The notes beneath the pieces were generated by a model. It had not been told where the DNA came from. It saw only the letters and a list, made by a program, of their open reading frames with translations, and did no database searches. Made by a program: the position numbers and the translations under genes. This document shows positions 1 through 7,922 of a stretch of 64,000 nt of DNA, one piece after another (the first letter of the stretch is position 1; each line of letters starts with the position of its first letter). The stretch lies in assembly GCF_001428505.1 (NCBI RefSeq), contig NZ_LMHU01000001.1, positions 952,891-1,016,890 of the forward strand. Direction: 5' to 3'. Source of the stretch: Terrabacter sp. Root181. Lineage in GTDB: Bacteria; Actinomycetota; Actinomycetes; Actinomycetales; Dermatophilaceae.

Positions 1-816
1 GCCACGGACGCCGGCGGCGTCTTCGTGCGCCAGCCGCCCGTCGTGACCGCGAGCGGCCGCATCCTGCTGCCCGTCTTCAACTGCGTGACGGTGCCCGGCG
101 AGAAGTGGGTCGGCAACGAGGACACGTCGAGCGTGTGGTGGAGCGACGACGGCGGCGACACGTGGACCGAGGCGCAGGTGCCGGGATCGCTCGGCTGCGT
201 GCACATGAACGTCATCGTCCGCGAGGACTCCTCGCTCTGGGCGTGTTTCCGCAGCCGGTGGGCCGACCACGTCTGGGAGACGACCTCGACCGACGACGGC
301 CTGACGTGGGCCGACCCCACCCCGACCGCGCTGCCCAACAACAACTCCTCGATCCAGGCCGTGGCGACCGGTGGGGGAGAGGTCGCGCTCGTCTTCAACC
401 GCAGCTCGGCGCTGGACGCCACGGAACGCAGGGTCTCGCTCTACGACGAGATCGACGACGAGGGTGTCGTGGACGGCCTGGACGGTCCCGTCGTCGCCGA
501 GCCGTCGCCGGAGGAGGCGGAGGCCGCGGGGCGCCGCACGGCGTTCTGGGGAGCGCCACGGGCGCCGATGACCCTCGGCCTCAGCCCTGACGAGGGCCGG
601 TCGTGGCCGGTCCAGGTCGACCTCGAGACCGGCGACGGCTACTGCATGTCCAACAACTCGCGCGACGGTCTCAACCGCGAGCTGTCCTACCCCTCGGTGC
701 TGCCCGGCCCGGACGGCGACCTGCACGTCGCCTACACCTACCACCGCCGCGCCATCAAGCACGTGCACCTTCCCGCCGACGTCGTCGACCGCCTGCGCCG
801 GAGCCCATCCCGGTGA
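1..816 (+). CDS. Sialidase-like (BNR/Asp-box) exo-glycosidase, 3' part
   Basis: The reading frame is open from the first base, so the start lies upstream of the window; 271 residues are visible. Three Asp-box motifs of the S-x-D-x-G-x-T/S-W type can be seen (SDDGGDTW, STDDGLTW, SPDEGRSW), the hallmark of sialidase-type beta-propellers. No C-terminal sorting signal or transmembrane segment is present. The stop overlaps the GTG start of the following dehydrogenase, which suggests one transcript and perhaps one sugar-catabolic operon. Substrate cannot be told from this fragment; sialic acid is only the family default and many such proteins act on other glycans. Confidence 0.75.
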   Translation, partial: ATDAGGVFVRQPPVVTASGRILLPVFNCVTVPGEKWVGNEDTSSVWWSDDGGDTWTEAQVPGSLGCVHMNVIVREDSSLWACFRSRWADHVWETTSTDDGLTWADPTPTALPNNNSSIQAVATGGGEVALVFNRSSALDATERRVSLYDEIDDEGVVDGLDGPVVAEPSPEEAEAAGRRTAFWGAPRAPMTLGLSPDEGRSWPVQVDLETGDGYCMSNNSRDGLNRELSYPSVLPGPDGDLHVAYTYHRRAIKHVHLPADVVDRLRRSPSR

Positions 817-1508
817 GTGCGGCGACGCGGCCCGGGCCGGCCCCCACCCCACATGCCGAGCGCGCGACACGCAGCGCGGTCGTCACGGGGGCCAGCTCGG
901 GCATCGGTCTCGCCATCGCCCACGACCTCGTCGGTGCCGGGTGGCACGTCCTCGGGCTCAGCCGCTCCCGCGGCGCGCTGTCGGACGCCGCCACGTGGGT
1001 GCCGTGCGACCTGGCCGACGTGATCTCGGCCGACGAGGCCGTCCGTGTGGTGCGTGGGACCGCGGCCGGCGTCGGCGAGCTGCTCCCCGAGCAGGGCGAG
1101 CGGATGTGGGCCGTGCACGTGCGCGGCGCGGAGCTCGTCGTGGGCGGCCTCGTCGGGTCGCTCGTCGACGGCGGTCGTGTCGTCCTCGTCGGCAGTCGCA
1201 CCATGACGGGGGTGCCCGGCAAGAGCCAGTACGCCGCCACAAAGGCCGCGCTCACCGCGATGGCCCGTTCGTGGGCCGCGGAGCTCGCACCGCGCGGGAT
1301 CACCGTCAACGTCGTCGCTCCGGGACCGACCCGCACGGCGATGCTCGACGACCCCAACCGTGCGTCGGTGCCACCGGTCGTGCCGCCACTCGGCCGGCTC
1401 GTCGAGCCGTCGGAGGTCGCGGCGCTGACCCGCTTCCTGGTCGAACCGACCGGCGCGATGGTGACGGGTCAGACCATCGTCATGTGCGGCGGCGCGTCCC
1501 TGCCCTGA
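813..1508 (+). CDS. Short-chain dehydrogenase/reductase
   Basis: A 231-residue Rossmann-fold oxidoreductase. The cofactor loop TGASSGIG lies at residues 25-32 and the catalytic Ser-Tyr-Lys set at S128, Y140 and K144. The start GTG overlaps the TGA of the sialidase-like gene, so translation is probably coupled. The stretch between the cofactor region and the active site is short, and the usual NNAG motif is reduced to TAAG. It may be a divergent or slightly deleted member. The C-terminal VTGQTIVMCGG end is typical of the FabG-like branch. Substrate unknown; the neighbour suggests a sugar or sugar acid. Confidence 0.8.
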   Translation: MSAATRPGPAPTPHAERATRSAVVTGASSGIGLAIAHDLVGAGWHVLGLSRSRGALSDAATWVPCDLADVISADEAVRVVRGTAAGVGELLPEQGERMWAVHVRGAELVVGGLVGSLVDGGRVVLVGSRTMTGVPGKSQYAATKAALTAMARSWAAELAPRGITVNVVAPGPTRTAMLDDPNRASVPPVVPPLGRLVEPSEVAALTRFLVEPTGAMVTGQTIVMCGGASLP

Positions 1509-1640
1509 CGGCGTGCGCCCGGGGGGCGGCCGGCATGCGCTCGCCTGCGCCGATCGACACACGTCCGGGTCAGCCGCACCCGGTGCGCGGTGTGCAACCG
1601 GCCCGCACGTGCGTAGGTGTGTCTCGCGGCGGCGGACCGG

Positions 1641-1765
1641 TCAGGCGGTGACCTTCTCAAGGACGACGGGGAGCCCCTCGCCGACGCCGATGCGGATGCA
1701 GATGCAGGCGACGCCCCAGCACCCCCGGAGTGCTGCAGGTCGCGCGCCAGGCCAACGGGGCTGAC
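1641..1765 (-). pseudogene. Remnant of thiolase (acetyl-CoA acyltransferase) C-terminus
   Basis: Read on the minus strand, the frame ending at the TGA at 1643-1641 gives GVACICIRIGVGEGLPVVLE, which closely matches the C-terminal glycine-rich end of thiolases (GVA-x-CIG-GQG-x-A-VLE) including the active-site-type cysteine. Immediately upstream the similarity jumps to another frame (LARDLQHSG) and then fades into the tRNA-derived repeat, so no intact gene exists. It was probably the original gene downstream of tRNA-Lys before the element inserted, or a relic of an older event. Only about 30 codons are recognisable. Confidence 0.6.
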
Positions 1766-1772
1766 AGTGCCT

Positions 1773-1840
1773 GACCTGCGTAAACGTGTGGTGGGCCCCG
1801 TCGGGCTCGAACCGACGACCGGCGGATTAAAAGTCCGATG
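1773..1840. repeat. Left attachment site: displaced 3' half of tRNA-Lys
   Basis: These 68 bases match 12245-12312 with one mismatch (T at 1781, C at 12253). They contain the CCA end, acceptor strand, T-arm and anticodon region of tRNA-Lys on the minus strand, but the 5' half of a tRNA does not follow (after 1840 the sequence diverges). This is the far junction of an integrative element that uses the tRNA 3' end as its target. Confidence 0.93.
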
Positions 1841-1966
1841 TCACGGAGCCCTTGAACACTAGTCTACATGGCCCGGCGACCAGCGGAGACGCGCGAATCG
1901 TCCTGCGACGATTGACAATCAGCAAATCGGCTGTGGCGCACCCCGACGCATCGGGGCCGACCTCGG

Positions 1967-1996
1967 CGGAGCCCTACCGGAGCCCGTACGGAGCCC
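1967..1996. repeat. Three phased arm-type repeats near the left end
   Basis: CGGAGCCC occurs at 1967, 1978 and 1989, exactly 11 bp apart, with a further CGGAGCCCTT at 1844 beside the attachment core. Two more copies, again 11 bp apart, lie inside the right end (12180 and 12191). Helically phased direct repeats at both ends of an integrase-bearing element are what arm-type binding sites of a tyrosine recombinase or its excisionase look like. Binding itself is inferred. Confidence 0.6.
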
Positions 1997-2105
1997 CTTG
2001 AAGGTGCTCTCGGTAGTGCGGGAAACTTGCCGTCGGGGCGGCGTAAACGTCCGGATCTGCCGATGTGCGGACGTTGTGAATCCGCTGTCGTCTACGCTGC
2101 TGAAC

Positions 2106-2384
2106 GTGGCAAATGAGGTGCGGTGCTTTCACTCACACCCGCCCAAGCGTGAGACACGGCTGTCGGACGGGACTGAACATCGCGGGGTCGTCGTGTGCCT
2201 GCACCCGTTCGGGCTGGGTGTGTTTCTTCCGGACCAGGAGACCTTTGGGCATGTCGATACCCCGATGATGGGCCGGTCCGCGACCTCGGGGCTTGACGAC
2301 TATCCCCCGGTTGGCAGCGTCGTGTTGTTGACGGTGCTGGGCTACTCGGGCTTGGAGCAACTGCGCCTATCGGTCAACACCTGA
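2106..2384 (+). CDS. Small S1-like RNA-binding-domain protein
   Basis: A 92-residue protein whose core (GVVVCLHPFGLGVFLP, then DDYPPVGSVVLLTVLG and QLRLSV) has the strand pattern of an S1/OB RNA-binding domain. I chose the GTG at 2106 because a TACGCT box at 2093-2098 lies exactly 7 bases upstream, the leaderless geometry seen repeatedly in this window. It is the only gene of the element on the plus strand and sits between the attachment site and the integrase, a usual place for accessory cargo. Its role is unknown; immunity to secretion stress or RNA binding would be guesses. Confidence 0.55.
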   Translation: MANEVRCFHSHPPKRETRLSDGTEHRGVVVCLHPFGLGVFLPDQETFGHVDTPMMGRSATSGLDDYPPVGSVVLLTVLGYSGLEQLRLSVNT

Positions 2385-2437
2385 TCGTCCGCTCGTGCCG
2401 CGATCAGCGAGCGCACCGCGAGGGATCGCTCAGACGG

Positions 2438-3700
2438 CTACTGGACCGCGCGCAGATGGTTGCGTCGGGTCGGCGCGGTCGCGCTGGACGTGGCGCGGTC
2501 GAGCGCGGCGAGACGCTCGGCGTGGCGGGAGGAGTCCTCAGCGAACAGGTGCGTGTAGATCTGGCGCGTGATGATGTCGTCGGCGTGCCCGAGCCACGCC
2601 GCAACTTGGGCCGAGGGGATGCCCTGGCTGGCGGCGAGGGAGGCGAACGTGTGCCGCAGATCGTGCAGCCGGGGCGAGCCGATGCCGAGCGCAAGCGTGG
2701 CCGGGCGGAATCGTCGCTTCAGGAAAGTGCCCGCCTCCCATGGGTGGCTCCAATCGAGACGCCCGCTGCCCGTGGCGGCGGCGAACCTGCCGGACGTTCG
2801 CGGGCCGGTGCTCGCGCCGGGGCGGGTGCCGGGCCAGAGCGGCGCGTCGGGGTTGTCGCGGTCGGGGTGCATCGCGAGCACGTCGTGCACCGCCCTGAGC
2901 GCGCTTGGCAGCAGCGGCACGGTGCGAGCCTTGCCCGACTTCGGCGTGTGCTCAGACCACACCCCACCCCGGAAGGCACGGGTGCGGGTGACCGTGATGG
3001 AGGGTGTGGAGGATTCAAGGTTCACGTCACCGACGTTGAGCCCGGCGACCTCGCCGGTACGCAGGCCGGTCCAGGCCATGAAGCGGACGAGCGCGCCCCA
3101 CGGTGCCTCGGGGTAGGTGTCGCTGAGGCAGCGGGCGAGGCGGTCGATCTCCTCGGCGGTCATGAACTTTGGCGTGTAGTCGAGCCGACCGGTGCTCCGG
3201 TTGGTTGGAAGCCGGACGTCGCGTGCCGGGTTGTAGGTGATCGCTCGGGCGCGCACCGCGTAGGCGAACACCTGTCCCAAGACCCACCCGTGGTGCTTGA
3301 TCGTGGCCGGAGCCTTGTTGTCCCGCAACAAGCTCGTGATCCAGTCCTGCACGTCGCCCGCCGTGATTGAGCCGATACGCCGGTCACCGAACGCCGGGCG
3401 GACACTCGCGCTCCAGATCGCCCGGTAGCCGCGAGCAGTGGACGGCTTGGTGAGTGTCTCGCGCTCGGCCAACCAACGCTCACCCCAGAAGGCGAGCGAC
3501 TGCTTGCCGCCCGCGTAGTCGGGGAGATTGGCTGAGGTGATGGCGTCCTCGACCTCGCGCTTCTTGGCCTTGGCCTCGCGCTCGGTGCGATAGCGCGCCT
3601 TCTTGAAGTGACGCTTACCAGCCGTGTCGTACCAACTCCACCGCACCTCATACGGGCGTGGGCTGGTGGTGCTTGTCTCGACCTTGACGATGCGAGCCAT
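2438..3700 (-). CDS. int: Tyrosine-type site-specific integrase
   Basis: A 420-residue phage integrase. An N-terminal arm-binding-type region (residues 15-60), a SAM-like core-binding domain (about 65-165) and a catalytic domain (about 180-390) can be followed. The catalytic set is visible: R214 (TGLRTGE), H346 and R349 (LHDLRH), H372 (LGH) and the nucleophile Y382. The ATG at 3700 overlaps the stop of the serine recombinase (TGATG), so the two are translationally coupled; an in-frame upstream start inside that gene is less likely. It presumably integrates the element into tRNA-Lys between 1773-1840 and 12245-12312. Confidence 0.93.
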   Translation of the reverse strand: MARIVKVETSTTSPRPYEVRWSWYDTAGKRHFKKARYRTEREAKAKKREVEDAITSANLPDYAGGKQSLAFWGERWLAERETLTKPSTARGYRAIWSASVRPAFGDRRIGSITAGDVQDWITSLLRDNKAPATIKHHGWVLGQVFAYAVRARAITYNPARDVRLPTNRSTGRLDYTPKFMTAEEIDRLARCLSDTYPEAPWGALVRFMAWTGLRTGEVAGLNVGDVNLESSTPSITVTRTRAFRGGVWSEHTPKSGKARTVPLLPSALRAVHDVLAMHPDRDNPDAPLWPGTRPGASTGPRTSGRFAAATGSGRLDWSHPWEAGTFLKRRFRPATLALGIGSPRLHDLRHTFASLAASQGIPSAQVAAWLGHADDIITRQIYTHLFAEDSSRHAERLAALDRATSSATAPTRRNHLRAVQ

Positions 3701-4371
3701 CAGGCGACCGTCCTTCCGGCTCGGTCGAATACGCGGCGGACGGTGGACGACTGCCAACCGGGCCGACCCTGCGGGCTGAGGATGCCGTCGTCGGTGAGCC
3801 CGCGAGCGATGGCCCCGAACGAGGCTCCGCCCTCCCGCTCGCGACAGATGCGGTCCACGACGCCAGCCGTCGCGAGCCGGGGCCGACCGATCTGCTTGCC
3901 CTTGGCCTTCGCGGCGGCGAGCCCTTCGCGGGTGCGAGTCGCGATCATCTCTCGCTCCAACTCAGCGAACGTCGCCAGCATGTTCGCCATCGCCTTGCCG
4001 TACGGAGTCGACAGGTCGAGGGCGAGGTCGCAGACCACGAGGTCCCAGCCTTGGAGCCGGGCGCGCTCCATGACGTCGCTCGCGTGGAGCACCGACCGGG
4101 CAAGCCGGTCCATCTTGGCGACGATCAGGGCGTCTGCGCGCCCGGTCGCGAGTTGGTCGAGCGCGTCGCGCAGACCTGGGTTGACCTGCTTGCCGGACGC
4201 GCCCTCATCGGTGATCACATCCACGGTCCAACCGCGCCGGGTCGCCTCCGCCGTGACCGTGTCGCGTTGGGCGTCGAGCCCGAGCCCGGTGCGCACTTGC
4301 TCGGCTGTCGACACGCGGCAGTAGGCGAGTGCTCGGGTGACGGGCCGGGTGCCCGCTTGAGCCTTGCTCAT
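3700..4371 (-). CDS. Serine recombinase (resolvase/invertase family)
   Basis: A 223-residue small serine recombinase. The catalytic serine is S21 in YCRVSTAEQ, followed by the dimer core with MDRLARS and the long E-helix region (ANMLATFAELEREMI). The GRPR-type hinge and a C-terminal HTH of the Hin/resolvase kind close the protein. Ribosome-binding sequence GGAACC precedes the ATG. It is the upstream partner of the tyrosine integrase in the same operon, an unusual pairing. It might resolve element multimers, invert DNA, or help excision; the hairpin and TTACGC repeats just upstream (4410-4570) could be its site. Confidence 0.92.
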   Translation of the reverse strand: MSKAQAGTRPVTRALAYCRVSTAEQVRTGLGLDAQRDTVTAEATRRGWTVDVITDEGASGKQVNPGLRDALDQLATGRADALIVAKMDRLARSVLHASDVMERARLQGWDLVVCDLALDLSTPYGKAMANMLATFAELEREMIATRTREGLAAAKAKGKQIGRPRLATAGVVDRICREREGGASFGAIARGLTDDGILSPQGRPGWQSSTVRRVFDRAGRTVA

Positions 4372-4442
4372 CTTGGTTCCTTCCTTGTTCTCGGTCGGGC
4401 GTAACCGACCGGCTTGGCCTTACGCCCCGAACGGTACGCCTG

Positions 4443-4463
4443 CCGTCTCACTTCGTGAGACGG
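4443..4463. terminator. Perfect 9-bp-arm hairpin upstream of the recombinases
   Basis: CCGTCTCAC / GTGAGACGG with a 3-base loop. It stands in the 222-bp gap between the Zn-finger gene (stop at 4594) and the recombinase operon (start 4371), so on the minus strand it could end the upstream transcript. The same gap holds several copies of TTACGC/GCGTAA, so part of a recombination (res-like) site is an alternative reading. Confidence 0.4.
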
Positions 4464-4593
4464 TTCGCCCGCCATTCGAGCACACGGCGTGCTACGCGCC
4501 CGCCTAACGCTGCCGACGGGCTCGACCCTCGCCCGGTACTGGCCCGGCCATTACGCACCGTTACGCCACAGCCGGGGCGTGCGAGGCGTGGGC

Positions 4594-5184
4594 CTACGGG
4601 GCGAACGTCGCCCGTCCGGGGTCGGGGTCGAGGCGTAGCCCCGAGCGGATGTGGGTGGGCACCTTCACAACGGCCCCGATCCGCTTGCCTCGGGGCGGGC
4701 TCGCAGGTGCGCTTGCCGGCTGGGCGGGCGGGGCTGTGGCTGCCGGCTCGCGGATGACCTCGCCGGGGATGGTGTCGCGCTCAGGCAGCCACTCGTCACC
4801 CCACCCCCGGTCCGGGGTGGGGAGGGCGCGCCGCGGGGTGTCCTCGATGATCAGGTCGGGGTCGCTCAGGATCTCCTTGAGCAGATCGCCAAACGGATCG
4901 TCTTGCGCGAGCCCAAACTTGACCATCTGGGCCGGGGCGAAGCCTGCGCGGTCGAGGGCGTCCTTGATCGCGGACAACCGGACGGCCTCGCTCTCCGCGC
5001 TGGCGGCGATGCCAAGCAGCTGCGCCATGAGCACGTCTGCCGCCGCAGCGAGCCGCTCCGCTGCCTTCCTCCGCACCTGGGGCGCGGAGCCACCATGCTT
5101 CGGGCAGACGGTGGAGCCTCTGACCGGCCAACGGCCGCATGGAGTTCCGTCCTTCTTGTGGGCTTTGCACTTGGGCTTGTCCAT
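4594..5184 (-). CDS. Phage-type Zn-finger 'HGG' protein, possible small terminase-like
   Basis: A 196-residue protein that opens with a putative metal-binding module: C6, H9, C16, C27 and H30 in the pattern CKAHKKDGTPCGRW...VCPKHGG, then a helical segment rich in Ala (residues 35-75) and a disordered Pro/Ala-rich tail. Proteins with this CxxH...C...C..HGG-APQV start are common in actinophage genomes near terminase genes and are often called terminase small subunit or DNA-binding. That assignment is from memory and unproven here. A strong AAGGAG precedes the ATG. In this element it would be the only candidate for packaging specificity beside the capsid gene. Confidence 0.6.
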   Translation of the reverse strand: MDKPKCKAHKKDGTPCGRWPVRGSTVCPKHGGSAPQVRRKAAERLAAAADVLMAQLLGIAASAESEAVRLSAIKDALDRAGFAPAQMVKFGLAQDDPFGDLLKEILSDPDLIIEDTPRRALPTPDRGWGDEWLPERDTIPGEVIREPAATAPPAQPASAPASPPRGKRIGAVVKVPTHIRSGLRLDPDPGRATFAP

Positions 5185-5403
5185 TGCAATCTCCTTGTCC
5201 TTCAGTGTGTTTCACGTCATCCGAAATCGTGGGCCGGGGAGGGGAATCGGCGGCCTTTCACGCCTCCCCGTGCTGCGCCTAGCCTCCCTGAGCACACTTC
5301 GATAGGTCTTCACTTCCGTAGGTCATCGCGCGAGTCCTCCATACCTGCAAGAAGATCGGCCCCGGCAAGGGGTGGACCAAGGGGGTGGGTGGGGTAACCG
5401 GCC

Positions 5404-5531
5404 TTCTCTAGCCACCCCTTGACCGACCAAGGAGTCGCTAGAGGAGGTTGATTCCCCGTAAGAGAGCCTTGCCCCACCCCTAGCCCTTCCGTGCCACGTT
5501 TCCGCTGGTCGGAGCAAGAAGTGGCTAGAGG
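5404..5531. other. Iteron-like repeat region, candidate replication origin
   Basis: Within the 370-bp gap between the Zn-finger gene and the ATPase gene a 26-bp sequence occurs at 5506-5531 and, with several changes, at 5420-5445; an inverted partial copy starts at 5404. Together 5406-5443 form an interrupted palindrome (CTCTAGC...CCTTG...CAAGG...GCTAGAG). Repeats plus dyad symmetry beside the primase and helicase genes are the usual build of a plasmid or phage origin. A weak TTG-start frame of 82 codons (5310-5558) covers it but shows no recognisable domain and is probably not coding. Confidence 0.45.
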
Positions 5532-5554
5532 CTGGTGCTCCTTCTCATGCGACC

Positions 5555-6763
5555 TCAACCCGATTCACCACCCTGCACAGCATCGGGCGGCGCGACGGTC
5601 CATTCCCAGCCGCAGATCGCCGCGCCCTCGCGGCGCTGCACCGAACGAACGCCATAGTGGCGCTTGGTCCGCTTGATGGTGTCGAGGGTGTGCCCGGCCT
5701 CCTGCAAGAGACGCTGCACCTCACGCGCCGGTCGCGGGTCGCGCTCCGCCAGAAGCGCCTTCATGTTCTCCCAACACTCGTCCCGTTCTGGGGCGTCGCG
5801 CCGGGAGTCGTGGCCCCGGAGGAGCGTGTCGGCGTCCATGTCCACCGGCTCACCCCACTCGATGCCTGAGGTATCGATGGACTTGCCGCCAGCATCAGTG
5901 ACCTCTCGCGGCACGATCACGTATCGCACTGACCGGCCCCGCACGGTGATGTTGGCCTTGGAGTGGACGAAGACGTACGTGCCTGGCTCCTCTGGATGCT
6001 CGCCGACCATCCACGCCGACCGGGCAAGCCCGATGAAGCCGCCGTGTGAGCCGCCACCCCGGTACTCAGCCTTCAGGTCGACCGACTTGTTGAGGTGGCG
6101 GATCAGTACGAACGCCGCGCCGGTCTTGGCGGCGAGTTCCTTGAAGGGGCCGAGCGCCTTGCGCACGCTCGCGTCGCTGCTGGTGTTTGTGTCCTCCCCG
6201 AAGAACGCCATGATCGGGTCCACGACCACCAGTACGGCGTCGACAGCCTTGACGGCCTGCCGCACCTTCGTCGTGTCCTTTGGAAACTCCAGGGCTCGGA
6301 CTTGGCCGTCGTCGGAGCGTTGCATCCCAACGACGGCAACACGATCCAGCGCAGCTGGGATGTCCTTGCATCCGTACTCCTGAAGCGCCCCGACAAGCCG
6401 CGGGAGGATCGTGTCTCCCCAGTCGTCCTCCGCGCAGACCATCACGACACCACAAGGCGAAACCCGTTTCCGGGAAGCCGGGCGCGAGACACTGACATGA
6501 ACACGCATGTCGGGCAGTGGCAGCCCCATGATGACGCGCGCCGCAAGGTCGACGGTGATCTGGGACTTGCCCTTGCCGGGATCACCGTCGAACACAGTGA
6601 TCTTCCCCAGCGGGAGGTATGGGTACCAAAGGTGCCGGGCGGCGCGCATCGTGAAGTCGCTGGCTCGGAGCACGCCGTCTCCATGCAGCGGGATGACGTT
6701 GTCGCCGGCCGCCCTGGGCGCGTTGCTTGGCATGCTTGGTCTCTCGTTCCGTTGCCGGCTCAT
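5555..6763 (-). CDS. RecA/RepA-like AAA ATPase (replicative helicase type)
   Basis: A 402-residue ATPase. Walker A is GDPGKGKS at residues 60-67, Walker B is VLVVVD at about 177-182, followed by the IRHLNKS and GGGSHGGFIGLARS segments found in RepA/Gp4-type hexameric helicases. A C-terminal helical, winged-helix-like region (about 330-390) follows. The ATG overlaps the stop of the TOPRIM gene (ATGA), so the pair is translated together and likely acts as primase plus helicase for autonomous replication of the element. Confidence 0.82.
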   Translation of the reverse strand: MSRQRNERPSMPSNAPRAAGDNVIPLHGDGVLRASDFTMRAARHLWYPYLPLGKITVFDGDPGKGKSQITVDLAARVIMGLPLPDMRVHVSVSRPASRKRVSPCGVVMVCAEDDWGDTILPRLVGALQEYGCKDIPAALDRVAVVGMQRSDDGQVRALEFPKDTTKVRQAVKAVDAVLVVVDPIMAFFGEDTNTSSDASVRKALGPFKELAAKTGAAFVLIRHLNKSVDLKAEYRGGGSHGGFIGLARSAWMVGEHPEEPGTYVFVHSKANITVRGRSVRYVIVPREVTDAGGKSIDTSGIEWGEPVDMDADTLLRGHDSRRDAPERDECWENMKALLAERDPRPAREVQRLLQEAGHTLDTIKRTKRHYGVRSVQRREGAAICGWEWTVAPPDAVQGGESG

Positions 6764-7494
6764 ATCGGACTGCCTGACCCGTCTGGGTGGGGGTTGCTGG
6801 CCATGACTCGCAGAGCAAACTTCTCGAGTTTGTGCAGGTCCATCGGCACCAGGTCATCGAGCGTGTAGCCGTCCTTGAGGTGGTCGGTGACGTCACGACC
6901 CCTGTCGAGCGGCATCGGCCCAGCAGCGCGGACGACCGTGATTCGCTCGCTCGGGATGCCGAATCGTGTGAGTAGCCCGTACCACCGGAACGCGGTAACG
7001 GCACCGGCGTCGTCCGCGTCGGCACACACGACGACACCTCCCCGCCATGGGCGGAGGCGTCGCGCCTGTCGGGAGGTCGGCCCGCCCGAGCCCTGCCTGG
7101 CTCCGCCCTGCCAGTGCGACACGGCCACCACCCCAGGCAGGCCGAGCGCGGCGATGGAGTCGGCGTCCTTCTCGCCCTCGGTGATGTAGAGGGTGCCGTG
7201 CTCGGAACCCTCAACCGCCGCAAGCAGGTCGGGCAGCCGGTACAGAAGGCTGTCGAAGTAGGCGCGCGCGGCTGGGTACTTGCGTTTGAGCGTTTTGGGC
7301 TGAACCCACGCCATGCCCTCGCCCTTTCGCGCCTGCATGTAGAAGGACTTCTGCTCGGCGGGGAAGGGGATGTCATCGGTGGGTGGTGGGGTCCGCTGGA
7401 ACCGAATCTTGCGCAGCCGCAGGTGTCCTTGGCTGTCTGGGTAGTGGTACGTGGCGCCGTTCACCAGATGCTCCGAGTCTTCGTGGGGCTCCAC
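6760..7494 (-). CDS. TOPRIM-domain primase-like protein
   Basis: A 244-residue protein with a TOPRIM fold: the acidic E106 in LYITEGEKDAD and the DxD pair D159/D161 in VVVCADADDAG. An N-terminal stretch (residues 14-60, ATYHYPDSQGHLRLRKIRF) resembles the region before TOPRIM in phage and plasmid DnaG-like proteins, but neither the zinc ribbon nor the full RNA-polymerase core of a DnaG is present. The GTG start at 7494 overlaps the upstream gene by 34 bases, so a later start or a frameshifted fusion with that gene is possible. Confidence 0.75.
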   Translation of the reverse strand: MEPHEDSEHLVNGATYHYPDSQGHLRLRKIRFQRTPPPTDDIPFPAEQKSFYMQARKGEGMAWVQPKTLKRKYPAARAYFDSLLYRLPDLLAAVEGSEHGTLYITEGEKDADSIAALGLPGVVAVSHWQGGARQGSGGPTSRQARRLRPWRGGVVVCADADDAGAVTAFRWYGLLTRFGIPSERITVVRAAGPMPLDRGRDVTDHLKDGYTLDDLVPMDLHKLEKFALRVMASNPHPDGSGSPI

Positions 7495-7907
7495 GACGGC
7501 ACGAACTGGTCTGGGAAGTCCATGACAACGCCCACCGGCCCGTAGATGACGCAGGTTGAGTCGGTCGAGAACAGTCGGTGGATCGCGCCTTGTCCGGGGA
7601 TGAACGCTTGGACCCCGACCGCTGCTGCGTACTCCTCGACTGCCTTGCAGTGCAGGTCGTGACCTGGCTCGCCAGGTCGTTGCGCGTACGGGAAGCAGAT
7701 GAGGATGCGGTGCTGGGTCTCCGTGGCCGTGAACACGAAGGCGTTGGCGAGCAGCGTTCGTCGCGCTGGCAGGCAGTAGTCACGGTGGGCTCGGGTGTCG
7801 AGGCGGCCACCACGGATCGCATGTGCGCACGGGTGGCGGGTGCTGGGGCGCAGGCGAACGGCCTGCGCCCAGAGCGCGATGTGCTCACCGAACTGTGGGT
7901 TCTTCAT
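7461..7907 (-). CDS. Unknown element protein upstream of the TOPRIM gene
   Basis: 148 residues, not recognised. Scattered cysteines and histidines in the first half (HPCAH, DYCLP) might bind metal but form no clear ribbon; the second half (residues 60-135) has alternating hydrophobic strands (AFVFTATETQHRILICFPYA). Because it ends inside the TOPRIM gene and primases usually carry an N-terminal zinc domain, it could supply the missing primase N-terminus as a separate subunit. This is inference from position only. Confidence 0.55.
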   Translation of the reverse strand: MKNPQFGEHIALWAQAVRLRPSTRHPCAHAIRGGRLDTRAHRDYCLPARRTLLANAFVFTATETQHRILICFPYAQRPGEPGHDLHCKAVEEYAAAVGVQAFIPGQGAIHRLFSTDSTCVIYGPVGVVMDFPDQFVPSWSPTKTRSIW

Positions 7908-7922
7908 GGCAGGCAGGCTTGC

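Noticed and set aside
1789-1840. Possible second tRNA-Lys gene
   Set aside because: Only the 3' half is present; the 5' acceptor strand and D-arm are missing, so it is the displaced attachment-site copy.
5310-5558. 82-codon frame with TTG start after the ATPase gene
   Set aside because: No ribosome-binding site or recognisable domain; its internal PLAT-like repeats are the translated DNA repeats of the likely origin.
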